A stretch of 64,000 bases of DNA from positions 1 through 64,000 of the forward strand of contig CAKZNV010000036.1 of NCBI GenBank assembly GCA_937132085.1, read 5' to 3'. A program made the position numbers and the translations under genes. The notes under the pieces are model-generated. The model was given only the letters and a program-made list of their open reading frames with translations, was not told where the DNA came from and did no database searches. Source of the DNA: an uncultured Rubritalea sp. GTDB lineage: Bacteria > Verrucomicrobiota > Verrucomicrobiia > Verrucomicrobiales > Akkermansiaceae. Below, piece after piece: positions 20,890-29,459 of the stretch; position 1 is the stretch's first letter, and each line of letters opens with the position of its first letter.

Positions 20890-20922
20890 TTTCATATAAA
20901 CCACTAACTATTATTACCCACC

Positions 20923-21174
20923 ATGGCTCATAAGAAAGGACAAGGTTCCGTCAAGAACGGCAGAGATTCACGTAGTAAGCGCCTCGGCGTTAAGAAATTT
21001 GGCGGCGAAGTCGTCATCCCAGGTAACATCATCATCCGTCAACGCGGAACTAAGTGGACACCAGGTAAAAACGTAGGCATCGGTAAAGACCACACTATCT
21101 TCTCTCTAAAAGAAGGTAACGTATACTTCGACAAAAGCGGTCGTCGTGTAAACGTAGCTCTTGCTGAAGCATAA
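20923..21174 (+). CDS. rpmA: 50S ribosomal protein L27
   Basis: 83 residues, normal for bL27. It begins [16 protein letters not shown] and contains [10 protein letters not shown] and [11 protein letters not shown]. The mature N-terminus of L27 reaches the peptidyl transferase centre. It forms an operon with rplU and ends at an intrinsic terminator. Confidence 0.97.
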   Translation: MAHKKGQGSVKNGRDSRSKRLGVKKFGGEVVIPGNIIIRQRGTKWTPGKNVGIGKDHTIFSLKEGNVYFDKSGRRVNVALAEA

Positions 21175-21195
21175 TACTACCAAAGTAACTTTATT

Positions 21196-21230
21196 AGCCG
21201 CAGTCATTTTATATGACTAGCGGCTTTTTT
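21196..21230 (+). terminator. Intrinsic terminator of rplU-rpmA
   Basis: AGCCGC and GTCAT pair with ATGAC and GCGGCT (one-sided A and TA internal loop), followed directly by six T residues. Confidence 0.9.
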
Positions 21231-21327
21231 GTGTCCACGATTAACAAGCTTGCGAAGCAAGCAGACAATCGCAAATTATAAATTTCAAATCACAAATCAC
21301 CTAAAATCCGCCTCAAGCGGTTTTAGC

Positions 21328-21738
21328 TTAGGCCTCCACAAGCTGCTCCATGATCTCAGTAAGCTCGTCTACTCCTTCTTTCCAGTCGGAGTAGTCCTCA
21401 GCTTCAGTCCATGTGTCTTGCAGCTCAGAACCTTCGTTCAAAACCAACTTAAGAGCATTCAAAGCGGGCTCTGGAAGATCTGTGATATCATCACACTCAT
21501 TATCACTGAGCCAATCCTTGAGCTCTTCAGGTAATCCCTTTCTTGGCTCATCGAGGAACGCTACGATTACTTCAGCCGCTGCAACAGCAATAGCACCTGT
21601 GTCGTAGTCCAATTCATCCTCCTTAGTCAGAGTGATTGCTCCCAGCAGGAACTCACGAGTTTCCTCTGCGTCAGCTAGCTCAGCTAACCAATCTACTGCT
21701 GTATCGTCTTCAAATGTTTTAGTTCCCCAAGCGGCCAT
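21328..21738 (-). CDS. DUF4259 family protein
   Basis: 136 acidic residues from the ATG at 21738 (MAAWGTKTFEDDTAVDWL), where the family normally begins; the longer upstream frame is AT-rich and unlike coding sequence. MAAWGxxxFExDxAxDWL and the C-terminal W-rich segment match DUF4259. Some DUF4259 members are linked to polymorphic-toxin immunity, but nothing nearby supports that here. It stands alone. Confidence 0.8.
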   Translation of the reverse strand: MAAWGTKTFEDDTAVDWLAELADAEETREFLLGAITLTKEDELDYDTGAIAVAAAEVIVAFLDEPRKGLPEELKDWLSDNECDDITDLPEPALNALKLVLNEGSELQDTWTEAEDYSDWKEGVDELTEIMEQLVEA

Positions 21739-21953
21739 AATAGTGATTTTTAGTAATCTTAATGTTGTGTTGACCTCATATTGAAAAATAAACAGTGCAT
21801 CATGCAAGGGGGAACTGCATTTATTTTTGATTAACATGACACCAACTAATATTTCCGAGGGACTATAAACCAACTTACAGGCCACTCATTCACCGCATAA
21901 ACGCCCAAAATTTAGTATTGAAAATCTACGCTTTTCCAATCATACCTCTTCAC

Positions 21954-22829
21954 ATGAATCTACTTTTTGACACTCTCCTGTCCTCCGCCCCAGCCATAAC
22001 AGCACTAGGTGAGCCTAGCATGATCGCCCAGATCGGCACTCTGTTTATGCTCATTATACTCCAGGCTGTATTAGGATTTGATAACCTTCTCTACATCTCA
22101 CTTGAGTCAAAGCGCGCTCCTGAAAAAGACCAAGCATTTGTCAGAAAAATGGGCATCGGCATCGCCATCGTCCTACGCATCGTTCTCCTCTTCGTTCTAG
22201 TAGCCCTCATCTCACACTTCCAGAAGCCAGTTCTCCATTTTGATAATGATTGGTTCGTTGGAACATTTAACATCCACGCTCTCATCGTCCTCCTCGGTGG
22301 AGCATTCATCATCTACACTGCCACCAAGGAAGTCATGCACATGATGCGTATCGAGCATGGACACGGCATCGACACCAAACCTAAATCCGTCGGCGCCACC
22401 ATCACCATGATCGTCATCATGAACCTCGTTTTCTCTTTCGACTCCATCCTCTCTGCCATGGCACTCGCTCAGTATAAGGACTCACTCGGTGATACTCAGC
22501 ACCTCATGTGGGTAATGACTGTCGCCATTGTGATCACAGGCATCCTCATGATCTGGCTAGCCGACAAGGTCTCAGACTTCCTCCAGAAGAACCGCATGTA
22601 TGAGGTGCTCGGCCTCTTCATCCTCTTCATCGTAGGAATCATGCTCGTCACAGAAGGCGCTCACCTCGGCGAACTCACACTCTTCGGTGAAGCAGTCATG
22701 CCAATGACCAAAACCACCTTCTACTTTGTCCTCTTCATCCTCATCATCACAGACATCGTTCAAACTCGTTATCAGAAGAAACTACTCGCTGAAGGCACGG
22801 CAAAAGCCAAACACACCGAGGAAGCTTAA
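21954..22829 (+). CDS. TerC family integral membrane protein
   Basis: About 291 residues from the ATG at 21954; a TTG further upstream is less likely. It has seven or eight hydrophobic segments and conserved acidic residues in membrane helices (LGFDNLLYISL and FSFDSILSAMAL), the hallmark of TerC/Alx exporters. Related proteins export manganese or contribute to tellurite tolerance and metallation of secreted enzymes. It stands alone; the structured repeat copy B begins 16 nt after the stop. Confidence 0.9.
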   Translation: MNLLFDTLLSSAPAITALGEPSMIAQIGTLFMLIILQAVLGFDNLLYISLESKRAPEKDQAFVRKMGIGIAIVLRIVLLFVLVALISHFQKPVLHFDNDWFVGTFNIHALIVLLGGAFIIYTATKEVMHMMRIEHGHGIDTKPKSVGATITMIVIMNLVFSFDSILSAMALAQYKDSLGDTQHLMWVMTVAIVITGILMIWLADKVSDFLQKNRMYEVLGLFILFIVGIMLVTEGAHLGELTLFGEAVMPMTKTTFYFVLFILIITDIVQTRYQKKLLAEGTAKAKHTEEA

Positions 22830-22845
22830 TCAGCATCTCTCCTTT

Positions 22846-22947
22846 GGCTGAAAGTCAAATTTATATCAGACCGGGGAAAGGAGCTTTGCGACGTATCCCC
22901 CGGCCTAACTACCAAGCCCAGCATTCGCTGAAAGTGAACTTTATGCT
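22846..22947. repeat. Dispersed structured repeat, copy B
   Basis: This is the second copy of the repeat at 231-337. GGCTGAAAGTCAAATTTAT (left) and CGCTGAAAGTGAACTTTATG (right) flank the stem CCGGGG (22871-22876) with CCCCGG (22898-22903). Copy A has a different but still paired stem. It sits between terC and a PEP-CTERM gene. No protein-coding content seen. Confidence 0.65.
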
Positions 22948-23167
22948 TCATCTATGAGTTTTATGAACACTTAGGATATCCCCACTCTTTCCTGCCTAGA
23001 GTTAAAATTCTAATCGGCTTCACCATGTTTTTCATAAAGAAAAGCTTAACTTCAACGCTTCGTGAATCCACAAGTCACTTAAATATAAATATTGACATAT
23101 TTCATAATCAATCTATCTATTATTTATAGTATAAATTCATCCCCCGAATATTACCCCCAATATAAAT
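22948..23167 (+). other. Leader region of PEP-CTERM paralogue 3
   Basis: Gene-free. The last 45 nt contain TTCATCCCCCGAATATTACC, almost the same as the TTCATTCCCCGAATACCTAA upstream of paralogue 1 (about 12572). AT-rich sequence upstream (TATTTATAGTATAAAT) could hold a -10 element. I infer a shared promoter-proximal leader. Confidence 0.4.
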
Positions 23168-23791
23168 ATGAACATCCCCCGATACGCCTTAACATTACTA
23201 GCTATTCCCTTAACTACCTCTTCAGCACTAGCTGTGGATTTTAATGTCTTTTTTGAAGACACAAGCACAGGAGTAGACTGGACAGGAGTAGTAGATACCA
23301 CCACAGACACTTTATCTATTAGCCAATGGAATACTACAGGAAATGAATTCTACCTAGGTCAGAGTTCATTACCTATTATCTTTAATGCAGTGACAGGATC
23401 TGATGGCAGTTTCGACATACCTGATACTTGGGATGGAACTCTAACAAACTGGGGATTCGTTTCAGAAAACCCGTTCACAACTTATCAGTGGACTGATAGG
23501 TTCGGTTCAGAAATCGCCTTCGATCTACCTAATACAAACGGTGTAGGCGTAGGCGTTATAGAAACTTACATAGAAGAGTCGATTATCGGTTCAGGCAAAG
23601 GTGCTACAGTCACTCCAGCACGTGTGGATAGAACTTATACTAACTCCGCCGCCACTCATGACCCAATAAATAGTAGAACGTTAACAGCAACTACCTTTAC
23701 AACCACTTCAGCAGAAGCAGTGCCAGAACCATCCAGCGCTATGCTCTTATTAGTAGGTGCAGCAGGCGCCCTCACTCGTAGAAAACGCTAA
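23168..23791 (+). CDS. PEP-CTERM protein, paralogue 3
   Basis: 207 residues, closely related to the proteins at 12609 and 13301 although 10 kb away. It has a signal peptide ending near ALA, the motif FEDTSTGVDWTGVVDTTTDT, DTWDGTLTNWGF, and the PEP-CTERM tail VPEPSSAMLLLVGAAGALTR plus RKR. The start is an ATG within ATGAACATCCCCC, a context shared with the paralogues. Surface-sorted; mature function unknown. Confidence 0.85.
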   Translation: MNIPRYALTLLAIPLTTSSALAVDFNVFFEDTSTGVDWTGVVDTTTDTLSISQWNTTGNEFYLGQSSLPIIFNAVTGSDGSFDIPDTWDGTLTNWGFVSENPFTTYQWTDRFGSEIAFDLPNTNGVGVGVIETYIEESIIGSGKGATVTPARVDRTYTNSAATHDPINSRTLTATTFTTTSAEAVPEPSSAMLLLVGAAGALTRRKR

Positions 23792-23825
23792 TAAACGCTA
23801 GGTTTTAACAATTTTATAAGCAGCA

Positions 23826-23853
23826 GCCTCTAGATTTATTTCTAGAGGCTTTT
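23826..23853 (+). terminator. Intrinsic terminator after PEP-CTERM paralogue 3
   Basis: GCCTCTAGA pairs perfectly with TCTAGAGGC around loop TTTATT, followed by TTTTC. Confidence 0.85.
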
Positions 23854-24028
23854 CTGTAGTGGCTCAGGACTAAATCTCCGAACTCACACCCTGTAGTCTC
23901 CTTGCGCCCGTTTCAAGCTTGTCATGCGGTGCGCACAATCACCGATAAATTGATTATTTATACATGTGTGATTTCTTGTGGAACTGATTCTTGAGCCTAA
24001 ATTGGCTCAGCCTTCATTCCCTTCTTTT

Positions 24029-27000
24029 ATGAATTCAAATCAACATACTAGCTTATCAAGCTTTTCTAGGAATAACCAGATTCGTAGCTTTCAGCTTCTA
24101 TTGCTCTTCCTGCTTACACTTCAGTCTGCTCACGCAGATCAGGTAGGATGGTGGAAGCTCAATGAAACCACAGGTTCTGTCGCTATTGACTCCAGTGGCA
24201 CAGGTAATAATGGTGCAGTCACCACAGCCTCTAGTGCCTCAGGGAGCCCCAGCTGGGTCAACGATACTACGCGTGGCAAAGTCCTAGCGCTCGATAAGCA
24301 TGGAGATGTTAGAATCGACACCTCCTATCCCTCCCTCACCAATGCTATGTCGATAGCCTTCTGGGTGAAAGGTAACAGCTCACTGAGTAAATCCACAGCC
24401 TTTACCGCAATGGACGGATCGGCTATCCGATTTAGAGCTCAGATCCCAAGAAGAAATCGTGAAGTTCGACTCACCACCACGGCTGGATCACACAGCTATA
24501 ACACGGCTACCACAGATAACCTGAAGCATGAGTGGCGTCACTGGGTGTTCCTTGTCGATGGCACCACGAAAAAATATTCTATTTATCTGAATGGAGTCCT
24601 AGAGAGCAGCGGGAAGTTTGAGGGAGCTACATTTACTTTTTCTGATATCGATACAATACGGATCGGATCAAATCAAGGGAGTGGCCAGTTCTATGATGGC
24701 CGAATGAGTGATTTTAGACTCTACGATCACGCTTTAACATACGCTGAAGTTCAAAATATTTTTGAACCTAAGAATGCAGCGCCTGTGGCGGTAAATGACA
24801 GCTACATCGCTGAGAAGAATACATTGCGCAGCATCATGGCTCCTGGAGTCCTTGGCAACGATAGTGACCAAAACGGGGATACGATTACATCAAAACTCGT
24901 CACTGATGCGCAGAATGGGACTCTTAATCTTGCTGCTGATGGATCATTTACCTACCTTCCTAATGTTGATTTTATAGGCACAGATCAATTCACCTATAAA
25001 GTCAACGATAGCACCGAGGACTCTACCACAGCAACCGTGATAATAACCGTGACAGAGCCTGGCATGAATGGAATCACGATTGAAGAACTTCAGAAAATAT
25101 CGAACGATTTAGGTGTCACCCTCACTATTGACGAGCAGCTCTCACTCTCGGCAATTGTCAAACCGAGTGCATCTACTCAATGGCGCACCGAGGCTGAAGC
25201 TCGGATCAACCAACATCGTAAAGCAGACTTTAATGCAATTATAGTCGATTCCAATGGCGTGCCTGTCGTCGGAGCTAAGGTCGACATCAAACTGCGCAAA
25301 AAACAATTCCGTTTTGGCGGCATCATGAATCTTAAAAAATTTGCAGGCGAAACAGCAATGGATGTCACAACAGATAAATACAAATCTTTGTTTCTTAAGT
25401 ATTATGATCACGCTGGGCTTGATAACGGACTTAAGCCCAAACTTCGTGCAGGTAATGAAGATCTCCTTCCCGCTTACTTCACCTGGCTAGCTGAAAATAA
25501 GATGGAAACCAGAGGGCACCTCTTGATGTGGCCAGGTGGCACTCATATGTCCACCAATATCGACCTGCTAGTCACCAGTATTGAAAATGAAGCAGATCTC
25601 GTAGTAATAGAGACTCTTAAAACCCAACTCCGCACTGCAATCAACGCTGAGATCACTGGATGGGCCGCGTCATGGGATGTCACCGAGTGGGATGTAGTCA
25701 ATGAGCTGCTTAGCAACCACCGAGTGCAAGATATCCTTGGTCAGAGTGAAATTGTTTCTTGGTTTAATCTAGCAAGAAACAATGCGGTGCAATCCGATGC
25801 AAAGCTTCTCATTAACGAGTTCCAGATCATCTCCGCTAAGTCTACAGGAAATTCCTACACAGCAAGATCAGCAGACTACAAAGCGGAGATAGACTTCCTA
25901 GTTAACAATAATGCCGAATTAGATAAAATCGGATTTCAAAGTAGATATAAATTTGATCACCCAGATCCGGCTGTGCTGTATTCCCGCATGCAGGACTTTG
26001 CTGCTTATAATCTCCCAATGGTTGGCACCGAGTTTGAGATTATAGATCTTGCTCCCTTCTCTCCATCAGAAAATGAACGTGCTGAGATGACAGAGGAAAT
26101 CATGACAATCTACTATAGTCACCCCCAGATGGAAGGGCTATTCAGCTGGGACTTTCTCACTTCTGATAGCGTAGGCGCTCTGGTAAACGGGGATGGCACC
26201 CCGAAACTTAACGGTCTGGTTTGGTATTATCTAAATCGTATTCGCTACAACACAGAGACTACTACCACGACTGATGCTTCTGGAGCGATCACCTTCAATG
26301 GATACAAAGGGGAATATGATCTAGAAGTCACGATTAATGGGCAAAGCTACCTTACACAAGCCGACCTTACTGCTGATGGTCTGGTAGAGATAGCTATCGT
26401 ATCCACTAGTATAGGAACCATACTCCATACCAGTAATACTATAGAGGATGCACACTGTCGGGAATCAATTCCGGACTCGAACTTTGGCAGTGACACACGG
26501 CTACAGCTCCGTTCAGATCCCCTCTCATCCTTCACTCGCCACGTCTTTCTCAAGTTTGATATCAGCGGCCTTCAAGGAGCGGCTACCAACACTAGATTAC
26601 GTCTTTATTCAGATGATCTGACCAGTGTAGTTGAAGCCTATGCAGTGCACGATAATACATGGAAGCAAAAGAGCATTACATGGAACAATAAACCCACACT
26701 AGGTAACTTGATTGGCTCTGCAACAGGAAGACCATCTACGAGCTTGGATATAGATCTCGGCAATTATGTGACCAGTGACGGACTCATCACGATCGCTTTG
26801 AAATCTACTGAAAACACCATGTTCAAGCTATTTTCCAGTGAGAGTATTTCACCACCACAACTTCTGATCACCTCAGACACGAGCCTAGCTCCTACGGGGC
26901 AATCCGATAGTTATTCACTAAAGCAAAACGGAATAATTCAGCAACCTGTCGCAGGGGTGCTGACGAATGATACGAACCTAGGCAGTGGTAATATGACAGC

Positions 27001-27550
27001 GACTCTGATACAGGATGTCAGCTTCGGCAGTCTTAACCTTCTAACCGATGGCTCATTCACCTACACTCCTGATGCGGGATTTTGGGGCTGGGACTCGTTC
27101 ACCTACCAAGCTACTAACTCAGCTGGATCATCCACTACTCAGACCGTCTCGTTGGGAGTGGCACGTAATTTTATCGATACTGATAACGATGGACTAGAAG
27201 ATAGCTGGGAGATTACTCATGTAGGTGACCTGACAACAATGGCTAGAACTACCGACACTGATGGCGATGGCCATCTGGATATTGACGAACACTTATCCAA
27301 GACGGATCCTAATAATCCGGCAGACAAGTTTCACGTGATTGGGCTCACCTCTGTAGCAGCTGGTCAATTGACGCTCAAGTGGAGCAGCAAGGCAGGCCTG
27401 AGGTATAGAGTTCAGAGATCAGCCAATCTAACAATAGACAGCTGGGTGACTGAACTAGATCAGATTCAAGCAAAAGGCAATACCACGACCATCAACCTCA
27501 ATTCGACAAGAGATCGTAATTTCTACCGAGTCCAAGTTATTGATCCTTAG
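24029..27550 (+). CDS. Modular secreted GH10 xylanase
   Basis: About 1173 residues from the ATG at 24029, preferred over an upstream GTG because the signal peptide follows. Order: signal peptide, LamG/concanavalin-like domain (about 35-235), cadherin-like repeat (GVLGNDSDQNGD...), GH10 barrel (about 385-770), a DNRLRE/CBM96-like domain (HVFLKFDIS), a second cadherin-like repeat, thrombospondin type 3 calcium repeats (DTDNDGLEDSWE, DTDGDGHLD) and a small C-terminal beta domain. In GH10 the acid/base is Glu559 (WDVVNE) and the nucleophile Glu668 (GTEFEI). It probably attacks beta-1,4-xylan outside the cell. It stands alone. Confidence 0.88.
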   Translation: MNSNQHTSLSSFSRNNQIRSFQLLLLFLLTLQSAHADQVGWWKLNETTGSVAIDSSGTGNNGAVTTASSASGSPSWVNDTTRGKVLALDKHGDVRIDTSYPSLTNAMSIAFWVKGNSSLSKSTAFTAMDGSAIRFRAQIPRRNREVRLTTTAGSHSYNTATTDNLKHEWRHWVFLVDGTTKKYSIYLNGVLESSGKFEGATFTFSDIDTIRIGSNQGSGQFYDGRMSDFRLYDHALTYAEVQNIFEPKNAAPVAVNDSYIAEKNTLRSIMAPGVLGNDSDQNGDTITSKLVTDAQNGTLNLAADGSFTYLPNVDFIGTDQFTYKVNDSTEDSTTATVIITVTEPGMNGITIEELQKISNDLGVTLTIDEQLSLSAIVKPSASTQWRTEAEARINQHRKADFNAIIVDSNGVPVVGAKVDIKLRKKQFRFGGIMNLKKFAGETAMDVTTDKYKSLFLKYYDHAGLDNGLKPKLRAGNEDLLPAYFTWLAENKMETRGHLLMWPGGTHMSTNIDLLVTSIENEADLVVIETLKTQLRTAINAEITGWAASWDVTEWDVVNELLSNHRVQDILGQSEIVSWFNLARNNAVQSDAKLLINEFQIISAKSTGNSYTARSADYKAEIDFLVNNNAELDKIGFQSRYKFDHPDPAVLYSRMQDFAAYNLPMVGTEFEIIDLAPFSPSENERAEMTEEIMTIYYSHPQMEGLFSWDFLTSDSVGALVNGDGTPKLNGLVWYYLNRIRYNTETTTTTDASGAITFNGYKGEYDLEVTINGQSYLTQADLTADGLVEIAIVSTSIGTILHTSNTIEDAHCRESIPDSNFGSDTRLQLRSDPLSSFTRHVFLKFDISGLQGAATNTRLRLYSDDLTSVVEAYAVHDNTWKQKSITWNNKPTLGNLIGSATGRPSTSLDIDLGNYVTSDGLITIALKSTENTMFKLFSSESISPPQLLITSDTSLAPTGQSDSYSLKQNGIIQQPVAGVLTNDTNLGSGNMTATLIQDVSFGSLNLLTDGSFTYTPDAGFWGWDSFTYQATNSAGSSTTQTVSLGVARNFIDTDNDGLEDSWEITHVGDLTTMARTTDTDGDGHLDIDEHLSKTDPNNPADKFHVIGLTSVAAGQLTLKWSSKAGLRYRVQRSANLTIDSWVTELDQIQAKGNTTTINLNSTRDRNFYRVQVIDP

Positions 27551-27576
27551 CTCAAGGAACTTAAATCCACACCCTT

Positions 27577-28578
27577 CTAAAACCCTACCCGGCCTTCTCT
27601 GATAGCACTGGAGAATTGACTTCTTTCTGTGACGCTATTTGCAGCCTTATTGATCTTGGCCTGTTGATTGTAGTCATCGAATGAAAGTCCAGCCGTGACG
27701 AAGGCTTTGTGCTCGTAGAGATAGCTGTCGAAGTAGCCGTTAATGAGCATGCGCCAGTTGAAATCATTGCGCTTATTCTTGGGCGTCTGAGCTCTATAGC
27801 TGGTGGTGCAGTTAGCGGAAATCACGTTGTAGAAGCGAGGGTTTTTATGGAGATCATTAGCGGTATCTATACACTCCATGAGGAAAGCTCTGCAATGCTC
27901 AGGACGATAGACCAAGCGATAGAGGAATACTGGTTCGTTGCGGATATTAGTGCGCACTCCGACTAAATCTTCTTCTGATCCGAAGATGTATTGGAGATCA
28001 AACATCTTGTAGAGGCCACCAATAGTAGAAAAGCTCTCCCCTTTCTCACGTCTAGTTTCCACCGATAAACAAAGCCTGCCTTCATCGCCAAAATCAAACG
28101 ACACTATAGGGTGAGCTAGCACTTCACCACCAAAAGCATCAAAGAATAGATCGATCCCCTTCAGTTTACTCAGGTGATGCGTGCGGGTTTCCCATTGTTC
28201 TGCGGAGCCGTCTTTGCTGTGAATAAAGTTTCTACACTGATGAAATGTCAGTGTATCACCATCGACCTCTACCCAACTAGTTTCAGCGAACTCTGCTTGC
28301 CAGTCACGGTCATTAGATGCGGGAATCATCGACCACGGGATAACTACAACTATGAAGGTTGCGAAAATTGCTCCATACTTTTTCTTTTTCGAGAGTTTAG
28401 ACCGAACAAGATAAATGATGAGACCAAGCCACAGCAGAGCGAGAGCTACATTGCAAAATGAACCTGCTCCCAAAGGGCCGTTATAGTAAATAGCACCGAA
28501 AAAGTAGAGCGTGAATAGAGCAAAAAAGAAGCGAACCAAAATGGTTCTAGCACGCTTAAGAATTGTTTTCAGTTTAGT
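27577..28578 (-). CDS. DUF4105 membrane protein (Lnb N-terminal-like)
   Basis: About 333 residues from the ATG at 28578. Two N-terminal membrane helices precede a periplasmic domain with HQCRNFIHSKDGS, SVETRREKGESFS and GVRTNIRNEPVFLYRL, typical of DUF4105. This domain is homologous to the N-terminal part of lipoprotein N-acyltransferase Lnb and to Cys-peptidase-like folds; NCTTSYR supplies a candidate Cys. It starts 14 nt after the NlpC/P60-like gene on the same strand. Confidence 0.8.
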   Translation of the reverse strand, partial: TKLKTILKRARTILVRFFFALFTLYFFGAIYYNGPLGAGSFCNVALALLWLGLIIYLVRSKLSKKKKYGAIFATFIVVVIPWSMIPASNDRDWQAEFAETSWVEVDGDTLTFHQCRNFIHSKDGSAEQWETRTHHLSKLKGIDLFFDAFGGEVLAHPIVSFDFGDEGRLCLSVETRREKGESFSTIGGLYKMFDLQYIFGSEEDLVGVRTNIRNEPVFLYRLVYRPEHCRAFLMECIDTANDLHKNPRFYNVISANCTTSYRAQTPKNKRNDFNWRMLINGYFDSYLYEHKAFVTAGLSFDDYNQQAKINKAANSVTERSQFSSAIREGRVGF

Positions 28579-28592
28579 CATGCCAGCTCTTA

Positions 28593-29405
28593 TTACTTCG
28601 CGGTAGGGAATGGCTGATCTAGGATCCATTTGAGTAGTAGGTCTCGATTCTTCGAGATATTGCCAATGACTCTGTAGTTAGAGACTCTGAGTGCGTAGGC
28701 ATCTGGGCGTAGCTCATCGACTACTAGCCTCTGAATTCCACCAGAGTGGATGAAATGCAGTTTACCATTCTTGATCACCACGAAGGCAACATGCTTATCA
28801 AGTCCGACGATGTTGATACCATCGTAGTCGCTCTGTAGCTTGTCCGCATACTTATCGTAGGGCATTCCAGCTTTGATCCACATCTTCTTCCTTGGCACAA
28901 AAGTCTTAATGATTCGCTGTGATGGTTGCTGTGCTAGCTTGATACGTTTCACTCCGAATCCAGTGTCACGCATGATGGTAGAGACGAAGTATCCACAGGC
29001 TATTTTACCTTCACCGGGAACAGTCGCTGTGCCATTGAAATCCCACGGATGCCCTAGCCAGCAGCGCATAAGCTCAGGCATAGTGTGCTCTAGCAGCGCC
29101 GAAGTATCGCTGATCACAGCATCTTGTTCTTGAGTAGTCTTAGCAGCTAAATAGCGCTTTCTAAGCAACAAGCGCTCATCTGCCAGCTGTTTTTTCAGAA
29201 CTTCATACTTGATCGGGTCAGGTGTAGGCGTCGCCTCAACTTCGCTAGATCCAGTGATGATCTCATCTATCTTCCATTCATCTCGTTTCACATAGAGCGT
29301 CACTGCCACCGCTATTAGGCACAGCATGAATACAGGTAAAAAGAACCCTCTTTTTTTAGGAGGGGCTTGCTCTGATTCCTCGTTCCTGTGTTCGTTTGTT
29401 TTCAT
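28593..29405 (-). CDS. Membrane-anchored NlpC/P60-like protein
   Basis: 270 residues: a cytoplasmic charged N-terminus, one membrane helix (about 22-40), a helical linker, then a domain with candidate nucleophile Cys in KIACGYFVS, His in LDKHVAFVV and a following HSGG. This Cys-His order is that of NlpC/P60 cysteine hydrolases. The substrate may be envelope peptide or lipoprotein. Likely first gene of an operon with the DUF4105 protein. Confidence 0.6.
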   Translation of the reverse strand: MKTNEHRNEESEQAPPKKRGFFLPVFMLCLIAVAVTLYVKRDEWKIDEIITGSSEVEATPTPDPIKYEVLKKQLADERLLLRKRYLAAKTTQEQDAVISDTSALLEHTMPELMRCWLGHPWDFNGTATVPGEGKIACGYFVSTIMRDTGFGVKRIKLAQQPSQRIIKTFVPRKKMWIKAGMPYDKYADKLQSDYDGINIVGLDKHVAFVVIKNGKLHFIHSGGIQRLVVDELRPDAYALRVSNYRVIGNISKNRDLLLKWILDQPFPTAK

Positions 29406-29459
29406 TTTGTTAGATTAACTTTAGTGACTTATTTCATTGGTTTCTGATGCGGGCTTACT

